Source of the DNA: Mesostigma viride
Taxonomy: Eukaryota; Streptophyta; Mesostigmatophyceae; Mesostigmatales; Mesostigmataceae
Direction: 5' to 3'
Length of the DNA stretch: 64,000 nt
NCBI GenBank assembly: GCA_009746045.1
Contig: RPFO01000164.1
Location: forward strand, 358,212-422,211
This document shows, one piece after another, positions 31,685 to 40,919 of this stretch. Under the pieces are notes generated by a model. It saw only the letters and a list, made by a program, of their open reading frames with translations. It was not told where the DNA came from and did no database searches. Positions within the stretch are counted from its first letter, which is position 1. The number at the start of each line of letters is the position of its first letter. The position numbers and the translations under genes were made by a program.

Positions 31685-32429
31685 CCATCAACCCGGACTG
31701 TGACTTCAACGGTGCTGAGTTGGATGCAACCTGCGAGACCTCCCTGGCCGTGCAAGCCACGGTCGACATCTTCATGGATGATGTCTGCATCCTGTCCCCC
31801 GACCCCACGCCCTCGGAGCTGGAGGCGTTCCGCGCGGCACTCTTCGACGCGCTAGCCCGATCCCTCCCCGGCGCGCCCATCCCGGCGTGTGCGTTAGACT
31901 TCTCGTGGTACAAGAGGCCTGGCACGCGCCGGCGCCTGATGCAGAGTGTGCACGAGATCGTGCTCGCATTCAAGGTGTACATGAACGACATCCCACAGGC
32001 GACGGCGCTCATGGATCTAGTTAACTCGCACGCGTTCGGTCTGTTCCTGGCCTCGTACTTCAACGTGGCGGTCGGGGACGTACAGACCGTGCAGAACATG
32101 CGCGCAGTCTTCTGGATCCTCAGCTCGGCCACATCCGACCCCCACTTCACGACGTCACGGGGGGAGAAGTTTGACTTCAACGGGGAGGCGAACCGGACGT
32201 ACTGCATCGTCACCGACAGGGCCCTCCAGGTCAACGCACGGTTGACCGGTCCCGCCCACGTTGCTGCCCTGCCTGTGTCATCATCCCTGTCCGGCCCGGA
32301 TACCCGCACCTGGATGGACCATGCAGGTGGGTATCCTCTTTGGAACCGACCGTGTGCTCGTGGGCGCAGAGTCGTCTGCTGGCGCGGGCTACGCCAATGC
32401 TTTCGGCACCCTGCTGCATGGTGAATGGG
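31685..32429 (+). CDS. Exon with a VWD-like domain
   Basis: Acceptor CACTCGCGGCAG and donor GG/GTACGT both fit phase 1. The first ~140 residues (AINPDCDFNGAELDATCETS...) are unrecognised. Then comes SDPHFTTSRGEKFDFNGEAN RTYCIVTDRALQVNARLTGP, the GDPHF...FDF.GE...YC.VSD...VNA pattern of von Willebrand type-D-like domains found in plant and algal extracellular proteins. Near 32319 four extra bases (GGACCAGG became GGACCATGCAGG) shift the frame; without them it reads TWMDQVGILFGTDRVLVGAE and the exon is 741 bases, a multiple of three. Either a broken allele or an artefact. Probably part of the same secreted or matrix protein as the RTX and Cys modules. Confidence 0.65.
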
Positions 32430-33787
32430 GTACGTTCCCGAGTATGCCTTATGCTTTCTTTGGCCGTGTTGCCTCCTTTGACAGGCCTCAGTGCATGACA
32501 GCCGTGCCTTTGGGGGCCAGTTGGGAAGTGGCTGTTTGCGTTGGTAGGTCTCATGGAGCAAGCTTGCTGTGGCGTGGATGGATGGACGGACGGTTGGGCG
32601 CATGGATACTGGCGCCTGGCTTGATATGTACTCTAGGGCATGATGCGTTGATCTCGCCAGGTCATGATCTCACGAAAGGTGATTGCTATACATAGACTGG
32701 TTGGCTTCCTCGAGACACAGTTGGTGCTGTGGAATCGGCCAGAAAATTGAGAAGGTACGTGCGGTACAGACACGTCACTCGGGCATACTATACGATGTGC
32801 GTAATTACAACACAACGCACGCGTGCCTTTGCCGAGCTATCCAACCTCGCTGGCATGCTCATGACATCTTAGGTGCCCCCACCTGCCACCACCAGGGTGT
32901 CGCACCATGCATGTCCAGCTAGCTACTACTATTGTTGGGCACTTCACATACTGCAGTACAAGCATCTCATATATACCAGCTAGGTGCTCATACATCAGCA
33001 CGTGCTATATGCTGTGCTAGCACCATGCATGTAGCTGCACGATACCAGGAAGGCCCTGTGCAGCAAATTGCGATCTTGTGCCCGGCCCTATAGCAGCTGG
33101 TCGATTTCGTGTCCTTGGTTTGTAGACCCAATGCCAAGGGGTCATCGCTGCAAAATCAATATCGAGAGGCGAGAGAGCAGGAGCAGTATCTGGGCTTGCG
33201 GGTAGAAAACATGGGCAAATACTTTATTGAAGAGGATTTCTTGATCAGATAAGCTTTGCATGATCAAGCCTCTCATGAGCGCGTTTCCACGCCATCTTTA
33301 CTTGGGTGTGCATGCAAATCAATGCTCACTGTTACCGTAGCGGGCAACCGGCACACATTCTCCTGCATGCATGCATGCACCTGACGGGTTGACTGTCACG
33401 GGGAGAGGACCCACTGGTTCTATACCGAGATGGTGACAGCACCACAATAGCGCCGGGCCAGCCACGCCCATGTCTTGAGCACCAGACATCCGTGCATGGC
33501 TGCGCATGACAATGCCGTGGCGTATTAGTCCTGTGCCGCAAAGTTCAGACCTCGGACACCTGGCCGGGTTCTTGCCCACACATCAATGGCCCCTCATTGC
33601 GGGCACTGCCCTCAGTCCACATGCAGGATCGAGCTTGGTGCGCCCAGTGGAGATAGGTATACACCCACTGACCTGCATGAAGTGGGGCGCTTGTTCTGCT
33701 TGGTTCAACTTGTATTGGCCATCATCGGGCGTGCGGACTCATCTCTTGCTTGCATGAAACGACCCTCTCGCGCGCACATGCATGCAG
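32430..33787 (+). other. Presumed intron, 1.36 kb
   Basis: No coding sequence was recognised. It is rich in GCATGC/TGCATG words, for example TGCATGCATGCATGCA near 33365, as is much of this locus. Confidence 0.4.
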
Positions 33788-34129
33788 AAACCGCATACCG
33801 CCCCCAGCGGTGTCCTGACGCTGCCTTCCGGTGTATCGATCTCTCGCAAGAAGACGCGCATCACGGTCAGCGCCCCAAACCTGGTCTCGATCGAGATTGA
33901 GGTCGTGCGAGCGAGCTTCTGGGAAGTCGGAAAGGGGCCCGGCAAGAACTTCTTAAACCTCAGACTGTTAGAGTTCCACCCCACCAGCGACGTGCACGGA
34001 ATCCTGGGCCAGTCCGATCGAGGGACTGGCTCTGGGAACTGGACCATGCAGGACTCGGAGGATTACCAGACAACGGGGATTTTGGCCACGGATTGCCACT
34101 TCAACCAATACGTCAGCCTGGCGGCTTAA
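33788..34129 (+). CDS. Terminal exon of the VWD-like gene
   Basis: An acceptor-like CATGCATGCAG precedes it and a TAA at 34127-34129 ends it. The protein reads SGVLTLPSGVSISRKKTRIT VSAPNLVSIEIEVVRASFWE then FHPTSDVHGILGQSDRGTGS and ends DCHFNQYVSLAA. VHGILGQ matches the VHG.LGQT motif that closes this type of VWD-like domain. From this acceptor the exon is one base out of phase with phase 1, which again equals a 4-base excess. A GTATCGATC palindrome near 33835 or another spot could be the insertion; the true acceptor is uncertain. Confidence 0.55.
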   Translation, partial: KPHTAPSGVLTLPSGVSISRKKTRITVSAPNLVSIEIEVVRASFWEVGKGPGKNFLNLRLLEFHPTSDVHGILGQSDRGTGSGNWTMQDSEDYQTTGILATDCHFNQYVSLAA

Positions 34130-34199
34130 GGGAGAGGACCGTCACCGCACGAGCTAATGGCTCAGCGCTCCCAACCTTTGATATGCCTGTTGGTTCTGC

Positions 34200-34640
34200 C
34201 CATGCAGGGTCCCGCACGGCCATTGATATAGAGGGAATTGTGGTCCATCAGCGAGATTTCCAACCTTATCATCAGGGCCGGTTGCGGCAGGACCTGTCTC
34301 AGTGTATTGGGCATCCAGGACTGAGGCACCCCTCAGGCAGTGTACATGGACGGCTTGTCACAATTCTCACGCATGAAGTGGGTTTCCCTGATTTTAACGG
34401 CGGCCGCTTCTCACAGGACCTGCCTCTGTACTGGGCACTCAGGGGGGCACCCCTGGCAAGGTACATTTGTTGTCAGTCACGCTTATTTGCGCGTGAAAAC
34501 GCTAGAGACCCGCGCCGCCAACTTTGTAAGTCGCGTGTGAAAGCGCGACTTCCAAAGTTGGTGATGGTCTCTTGCTGCAAGGACTGCCTTTGTACTGCAC
34601 TTGGCAATCAGGGGGACATCCCTGGGACGGTACATAGATA
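34200..34640. repeat. Three degenerate tandem units in the 3' flank
   Basis: CAGGACCTGTCTCAGTGTAT, CAGGACCTGCCTCTGTACTG and CAAGGACTGCCTTTGTACTG each open a diverged block (starts near 34289, 34414, 34577) that runs through a G-rich stretch to GG(T/A)ACAT. They lie just downstream of the stop at 34129, possibly in the 3' UTR. Confidence 0.6.
34518..34563. other. 18-bp stem hairpin
   Basis: CCAACTTTGTAAGTCGCG and CGCGACTTCCAAAGTTGG are reverse complements except for one position, separated by TGTGAAAG. It lies inside the degenerate tandem units. Confidence 0.7.
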
Positions 34641-34859
34641 GTTGTGTGTTAGAAAGCGATCACAGAGGTTTCGTTTGCCTCTTAATCATGACTGTGTGTC
34701 TCAGCTTGTCGTGTGTCCTAATTGTCATGCTCCGTGTGTTTGTCTGCTTGTTATGTGTGCTTGCATGTTTGCATCTGTTTGCTGGCAGTTTCCAAGTGGT
34801 TTTAGTTTCTGACGGCTTTATATGCGTGGCAACTGTGGTATAGATAGGATGCACATGTT

Positions 34860-35206
34860 ATAATATGTGACAACGTGATTTGTACGTGATTTATTGAGAT
34901 TTGTGTGTGATGGCATGTTTTCTACCATGTGCTCGCCCCCTAGCTAGTAGTATCCTAGCTGTTGTATTTTATTATTTTATTTTATTTTTCGTTTTCAATT
35001 AAGGCGTAAAAGTCATCAAAAAAGTAAGCAAATCATCTGCTCTGGGAATTAAGCGTCAATAAATAACACATGCAGTCGCATAGATAGTTATAGTTCGATC
35101 GAGTTGATTAATTCGTGCTGATGTTAATTCAAAAATTGCACCAGTACTATAGCACGTATATAAGATTAATCAAACTGCTATGTACATGAGAGTCGGGACT
35201 TGTATT
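34860..35206. other. AT-rich intergenic stretch
   Basis: Contains T/A-rich runs such as TTTTATTATTTTATTTTATT and no ORF of note. I see no feature before family-2 copy C begins at about 35207. Confidence 0.5.
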
Positions 35207-36236
35207 TAGCTTGACGTTTCGGTGGCGCGGCCCTTGGCTCTTAGCCACGTGGCTGCGGCCTCCCTCACGGCAGGTTACACGGCGGACCGGGCGGAGCGGG
35301 CCAAGCTCCTGGCCTACGGCGACGTCGGGCAACATCGTGTGGTGCCCTTTGTCCTGGAGGAGTTTGGGGCCATGGGGCCCCTGACCTCCGCCTTCTTCAA
35401 GGAGTGTTGCCGGCTCCGGGAGGACCGGCTGGACCTGGAGGGCCAGCGGGCCCCATGGTCGGCGCGGACCTGGACGTCCTATTGCCTATTGGCGTCAGCG
35501 CTTGTCGGTGGCGCTGACTCGGGCCATGGCTGACATCATGCTCCGCCGTACGCGGGCTGATTTTGCAGTGCAGCAGGGCTATTAGGTTCAGTCCCGTTAG
35601 GAGTTTCCATTGGTCTTATCGTAGTATATATATTAAAAATATAATTACTTACAGCAGAGTGAAATCACTCAAACCAAAGCAAACGCCCAGCTATAAACCT
35701 ATATACAGAGCCATGTCAAAGCTCTATACTACGATAAGACCAATGGAAACGCCTAACGGGAGGAACCTAATAGCCCTGCTGCACCGCAAAATCAGCCCGC
35801 GTACGGCGGAGCATGATGTCCGCCATGGCCCGAGTCAGCGCCACCGACAAGCGCTGACGCCAATATGACGTCCAGGTCCGCGCCGACCATGGGGCCCGCT
35901 GGCCCTCCAGGTCCAGCCGGTCCTCCCGGAGCCGGCAACACTCCTTGAAGAAGGCGGAGGTCAGGGGCCCCATGGCCCCAAACTCCTCCAGGACAAAGGG
36001 CACCACACGATGGTGCCCGACGTCGCCGTAGGCCAGGAGCTTGGCCCGCTCCGCCCGGTCCGCCGTGTAACCTGCCGTGAGGGAGGCCCCAGCCACGTGG
36101 CTAAGAGCCAAGGGCCGCGCCACCGAAACGTCGTAGTATATATAGAGCTTTGACATGGCTCTGTATATAGGTTTATAGCTAGCTGGGCGTTTGCTTTGGT
36201 TTGAGTGATTTCACTCTGCTGTACATAAGTAATAAT
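35207..36236 (+). mobile_element. Non-LTR family 2, copy C (3' fragment), split by copy D
   Basis: Plus-strand fragment starting at TTGACGTTTCGGTGGCGCGG, in the endonuclease region, with an in-place 7-base duplication (CTATTGCCTATTGG near 35480) that breaks the frame. Its 3' UTR stops at CGTAGTATATATA (35620-35632), where copy D is inserted, and resumes at 36132-36236 with GAGCTTTGACATGGCTCTGT through to the 3' end. The resumed part has two 4-base insertions relative to copy B: TAGCTAGCTGGG near 36176 and TGTACATAAGT near 36226. Confidence 0.82.
35633..36131 (-). mobile_element. Non-LTR family 2, copy D, inserted in copy C with a 13-bp target duplication
   Basis: Minus-strand 3' fragment of about 499 bases. 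CGTAGTATATATA flanks it on both sides (35620-35632 and 36132-36144). Its 5' truncation (GACGTTTCGG) falls within about two bases of the truncation point of copy C. The coding part reads from VSVARPLALSHVAGASLTAG to the stop after FAVQQGY with no break. Confidence 0.85.
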
Positions 36237-37165
36237 ATTCATTGAGAATGATAAATTATGGAGGTGAGATTCGGCATGAAACATAAGGAAAACCCCGAAA
36301 AGAAGAAGAACCCTAAAGAAAATAATAGTAATATGACAATTGCAAGGATCACGCCAGCTGCACAAGGTACAACTAACTACATCACAAAACTACGACACGC
36401 AGCAACGTACATCGCTGCCGGCCTACCAGGCCTGGGAGGGATCTAGTCATCTAGACCGCATGGGTCGCGCGACAACGTCGGCCTGGGTACGGCGGAATAA
36501 CACATCAGCCACGGTGCGAGTGAGGGCGAGTGATGCAGGCACTGCATGCCGCCAATACGAGCTAGGACGATGTGCGGGCAGACCACGGGGCGGTCGATCT
36601 GACCCTCGAGGTCGAGGCGGTCTTCACGGCGCTGGCAGCATGCACTCGTGGAAAAACTCCGCTGTCTTGGGGCCCATGGCCCCGAACTCCTCAAGGACAA
36701 AGGGGATGACCCGGTGGTGCCCCACATTGCCGTAGGAGGCAAGCTTTTCGCGCTAGCTAGCTCAGCCACAGCGGCAGCAGCGCCGGCAACCACAGGCCCG
36801 CACGGAGGATGACTTGGCGACCGGAGAGCGGCCGAGCCACGGAGACATCGATAAGCAGGTGGCAACCATGCCCATCGATCGTCGTCAAGCACGGTAATGT
36901 CGGGGCGGTGGTTGGGTGCATGAGTAGAGGGTGGCCCCATCCGCGTCCTCGCACTTGCATGATGGTGGAGTGGGGAAAGACCACCGAACCATGGCACACA
37001 CACACCACCCCGGCGGAGGAGAGCGGTATGGACTCAGATAGAGGAACCAGTTCTGGTAACTTCTGCTGGCCACTGGATCCCATGCACGCGATGTATAGTG
37101 CGTCTCATGGTAGTATCGAGAGCAAGCCCGCATGCAGCTGCCGCACCGTCGGCCGGGACGCACCC
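36237..37165 (-). mobile_element. Non-LTR family 1, decayed 3' fragment (copy E)
   Basis: Starts with a T tail (36236-36330, minus) and reads back through the family-1 3' UTR, the endonuclease and the CCHC region. Base identity to 24700-25435 is high, but at least ten short insertions, mostly 4 bases, interrupt it (TGCATG, CTAG, CGATC, GCTAGCTAGC and others). No frame survives. Confidence 0.85.
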
Positions 37166-37490
37166 CATGCCCATCTCACCTCCGCGTAATCTATCATTCT
37201 CAATGAATATATATTGGTATATACTTGTACTTGCACACTGTCCTCCTGACGGTGGTGCTCGCCATATGGTCCGGTCCATTTTTCCCCACGCGAACATCGG
37301 CCCCGGTCTGCATTAGGATGCGGACGGCGTGGCTTTCTACCCGGCCCCCCAACCATGCACCGCGACCGGACATCTTGGTTCTGGACTTTGAGGGAGGCGG
37401 CCCGGGCACTTGCTCATGAACGACATTTGTGTGGCTTGCCCCTTGGCTCTTAGTAGCCATGTGGTTGGTGCATCCTGCAGGTGGCGGGCT
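37165..37490 (+). mobile_element. Tail T fragment followed by a decayed family-2-like fragment (H)
   Basis: CCATCTCACCTCCGCGTAAT then CTATCATTCTCAATGAATAT (37165-37212) is a partial T. It is followed by a plus-strand piece matching the segment from YLYLHTVLLTVVLA to RPDILVLDFEGGG, with many small insertions. Both ends of the piece abut TATATA runs. Confidence 0.7.
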
Positions 37491-39803
37491 ATATATATAT
37501 TAGAAATATAATTACTTACAGCAGAGTGAAATCACTCAAACCAAAGCAAACGCCCAGCTATAAACCTATATACAGAGCCATGTCAAAGCTCTATACTACG
37601 ATAAGACCAATGGAAACGCCTAACGGGAGGAACCTAATAGCCCTGCTGCACCGCAAAATCAGCCCGCGTACGGCGGAGCATGATGTCAGCCATGGCCCGA
37701 GTCAGCGCCACCGACAAGCGCTGACGCCAATATGACGTCCAGGTCCGCGCCGACCATGGGGCCCGCTGGCCCTCCAGGTCCAGCCGGTCCTCCCGGAGCC
37801 GGCAACACTCCTTGAAGAAGGCGGAGGTCAGGGGCCCCATGGCCCCAAACTCCTCCAGGACAAAGGGCACCACACGATGGTGCCCGACGTCGCCGTAGGC
37901 CAGGAGCTTGGCCCGCTCCGCCCGGTCCGCCGTGTAACCTGCCGTGAGGGAGGCCCCAGCCACGTGGCTAAGAGCCAAGGGCCGCGCCACCGAAACGTCA
38001 ATAAGCAGATGCCGGCCACCCCCCTCAAAGTCCAGCACCACGATGTCAGGCCGGTGGTTGGGGGAATAGAAGGCAGCGCCATCCGCATCCTCGGACCGGA
38101 TGTTCGCGTGGGGGAAAACCGACCGAATCATGGCGAGCACCACCGTCAGGAGGACAGTGTGCAAATACAAATACCAATTCTGATTCTGTTGGCCCCCCAT
38201 GCAGGCAAGGTAGTGAGTCCCCGTGGGATCCAGCGGCTGCCTACAGCTACCACAAGGCCGCCCGGCCGGAACAAGAGGCTGCGGGGCAAATAGCTGGTGC
38301 CGGAGCGCCACCGAGTAGTGGCTGGGAGCCAAGGCGAATGGGGGGGCCATGGGAAGAGCACGAAGGTACGCCGAGCCCACACTCCGCAAGGAAAGCGAGA
38401 ACAGCCACGCACGTCCCTGGGCGTTGAGGTCCGCGAAAAGAGCAATCCAATCAGCCGTGTGCAGAATACCCGCGTAGGTTTTCTGGTGTTTATCGATGAC
38501 GCGAGCAGGGAATGCGGCGGGAGATTGAACGGAGGCGACCGAGGGAGTGCCGCGAGGGAGGTGGCGCTGTACCGCCTGAGCGGCACGGACGGGAGAACAG
38601 GCCTGCTGGATCTCAGCATAGGCCTCCTGGATGGCGGTGACGAAGGGCAAAGGGCTGCTGGGGTCCAGGAGGTCAGGCGCTGCCGTTGCCAAAAGGGGCA
38701 GGAGCCGGCAGCTTTCCGCCCACGACTGAGCGACGGAGCCCAAAAATGCTGCTGGGGCCAGCCGGGCGGCACGAGTCAGACCGCAGCCACCCATCCGTGC
38801 ATGCAGGCAGGGAGGCAATGCGAATAGCATGTGGCGGGAGGTCGGGGCCCGGGACCAGCTGCGCCAAGGCCGACTGGATGCGTTCGTCGTGGCCCTCGGC
38901 GGCCAGCCGGACCTGAGCCGGAAGAGCGCCCCGGAGCCAGTGAACGACGCGAGGGTGAGCGCAAAACCACAGAAGCAGACCCTTGGTCTGCGAATCATGA
39001 AGGCGCGCAATCAAGGGCAGTACCTCAGTGCGTGCCTCGAGGGCGGCCCGCAGAGCATCGATGACAAACGCGGGGTCGCCAACCGGAACGCCGAGGACAT
39101 CCAACCCATGGAGGCGCTCGTCCCGGCCCAAGAGCTGGGGCGGAAAGCCGGAGCAATCACCTTGGGGCGAGTACACCGCGCACTTGGCCAGGGTTAACTG
39201 GAGGTTGATGTCGGCCACCGCGGTCTGCAGTGCCAGCAGAGCCGCGGTGGTGTCCGGCACAGGGCCCAGAAGGTAGATATCATCCAAGTAGGCCTGAATA
39301 GCGACCGCCGGGTGGGCAGCATGGACCGCTTGGAGGCAACCCTGGAGGGGGGCGGCAAAGTACAGGGGTCCCAGGGGGTCCCCTTGCTGGGTGCCCGACC
39401 GCGACAGCAGGCCGCCGCGAGTGCCGTCCTCCATGATGTGAACCAGTTGGCCGGGCTGGCCGTAGCACACGGCTGTCCAAGCGTACAAGTCCTCGAAGGA
39501 CTCCATGACGGCCGCAAACATGCTGCATGGCGCGGGACAGACTGTTGAACGCGTTGTGGCAGTCGACCTTGACGACAGCGTGGGTGGGGTGGGCCTCGAG
39601 GTAGGCCTGCACCGAATGGATGAGGATATCCGCCCCGCCTGGAGTCGTCACCCCCAGCTGGGCCGCCACCGAGGTCTCACGTACCGCTGCGAGGGGCGGG
39701 CAGAAAAAGGCACGGAGCTCGGGCGCCTTTTGGCGGCAGATCACTTTGCCCACGAGCTTGCGGAGCACCTCACCGCAGGCGATCGGGCGCACCTTGCCCT
39801 CGG
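37490..39803 (-). mobile_element. Non-LTR family 2, copy F, 3' part
   Basis: 3' end at the left (GGGCTATATATATATTAG then AATATAATTACTTACAGCAG). The copy continues on the far side of two inserted LTR elements: 51724-52270 and 58387-58644. Removing the LTR elements and one copy of each 5-bp duplication restores an uninterrupted frame at both junctions (VLPPPE/GKVRPIACGEVL and TPLGRG/VRGLQGAVIARC). Two 4-base insertions (near 38801 and 39525) are the main breaks. Confidence 0.9.
37634..39792 (-). pseudogene. Family-2 RT, CCHC and endonuclease, copy F
   Basis: Three frames together encode RPIACGEVLRKLVGKVICRQ, HAVVKVDCHNAFNSLSRA, the catalytic AYLDDIYLLG, the helical linker, CGSCRQPLDPTGTHYLAC and the endonuclease (NHRPDIVVLDFEGGG, LLIDVSVARP), ending FAVQQGY at 37634. 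The frame changes exactly at TGCATGGCG (39522-39530) and at GTGCATGCAGG (38798-38807), each with 4 bases more than copy A or B. Otherwise it is the best-preserved family-2 copy. Confidence 0.88.
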
Positions 39804-40261
39804 AGTTGGATGGAGACTAGGAACGACGAACAACTGCTGAAGCTGAAAGCGAATGATGATTGTATTACAATAATACAATGAGAGAGCGATGAAAGCTGAG
39901 GGCTCAGAATGGAACGTCTGGGCAAACTCGGGTCCTGCGGCACTCCCCAGTGCTACGCCTATATGCCTATGGCGGTGCTACCTGCAGCACCTCACCAGTG
40001 GACAACTGTACACTGCAATGCCATGCGACCACGTCACTAGCAACCAGCTAAGACTCGGCCCGTCAGGCCCGGCTACACCGGACCTGGCGGGTCGAGCTAG
40101 CACCTAGGAACAGTCTGGCACTAACCGCACATCGGTCCACATGACACCTCAGTACCGTACACCCTGCCGTACTGTACTGAGGTGTCCCGCTCAGCCGCGG
40201 TAGGCAATACGCGGCGCGCAGGCCGGAAATCCGTGTGTCAGCCTAAGCATCTCATCTAACT
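39804..40261 (-). repeat. Copia-1 3' LTR
   Basis: 458 bases, identical by eye to the LTR at 51266-51723. Contains a hairpin (CACCTCAGTACCGTAC ... GTACTGTACTGAGGTG, about 40144-40184) and ends AGTTGGAT (left) and ATCTAACT (right) on the plus strand. Confidence 0.93.
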
Positions 40262-40711
40262 CCCATTATGTTTTCCTTTCAGGTTGAAGGCTAGCGACTT
40301 CAAGCCTGACCCTGCCCAGCTAGGAGACTGACTCAAAGCTGACTGAGGTGCTGAGCAACTGACACCCATACTGCAACATCTGGACTGAAAAAGATGGGCC
40401 CCAGAACTCGTGCAATACTTGTGATGGCATCACGTTTAGCTCAACATGCCCGGGGAGTTCCTCCTCCTCGCGAGCTCACAAGGGAGATAGCTATGCCTGT
40501 CTGCCTATCCAGGGAGTGCATCACCAGCCAAGAGAGCCATTGTAAAAAAAAAATGCCAAGGTAACCGTTTAAGAGGTTCCATGTTGTTCCATCATCATCG
40601 CCCACTCAGAGAAAAAATACCCAGCCAGGCTGGGTCAACTGAGCTCAGGTTACCTGCAACCTGAGGAGTGACAGTGGACAGGTTTATTGCACCCTGCACT
40701 GTCCATGTTGT

Positions 40712-40912
40712 ACCTGGACAACATGTGAGGACCAGCCACCCCTGCCCTGCACAGAGGGGGCTGAAGTCCTAGTGACAGGTGACAGGACTATGACATCCTG
40801 GACCTGTCCACATGGCACCTGCACCACGTGTGAGACCAGCCACCCCTGCCCTGCACATGGGTGACTAAAGTCCTGGTGACAGGTGACAGGAATATTTCAT
40901 CCTGCACCTGTG
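40712..40912. repeat. Two tandem ~105-bp units in the copia-1 3' region
   Basis: GACCAGCCACCCCTGCCCTG, then TGACAGGTGACAGGA, occurs in two diverged consecutive units, just left of the foldback array. The rest of 40262-40914 is noncoding. Confidence 0.65.
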
Positions 40913-40919
40913 CTGAGCA

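Noticed and set aside
36132-36144. TATATA after CGTAG counted as another 4-base insertion.
   Set aside because: It is part of the 13-bp target duplication of copy D, so its origin is ambiguous.
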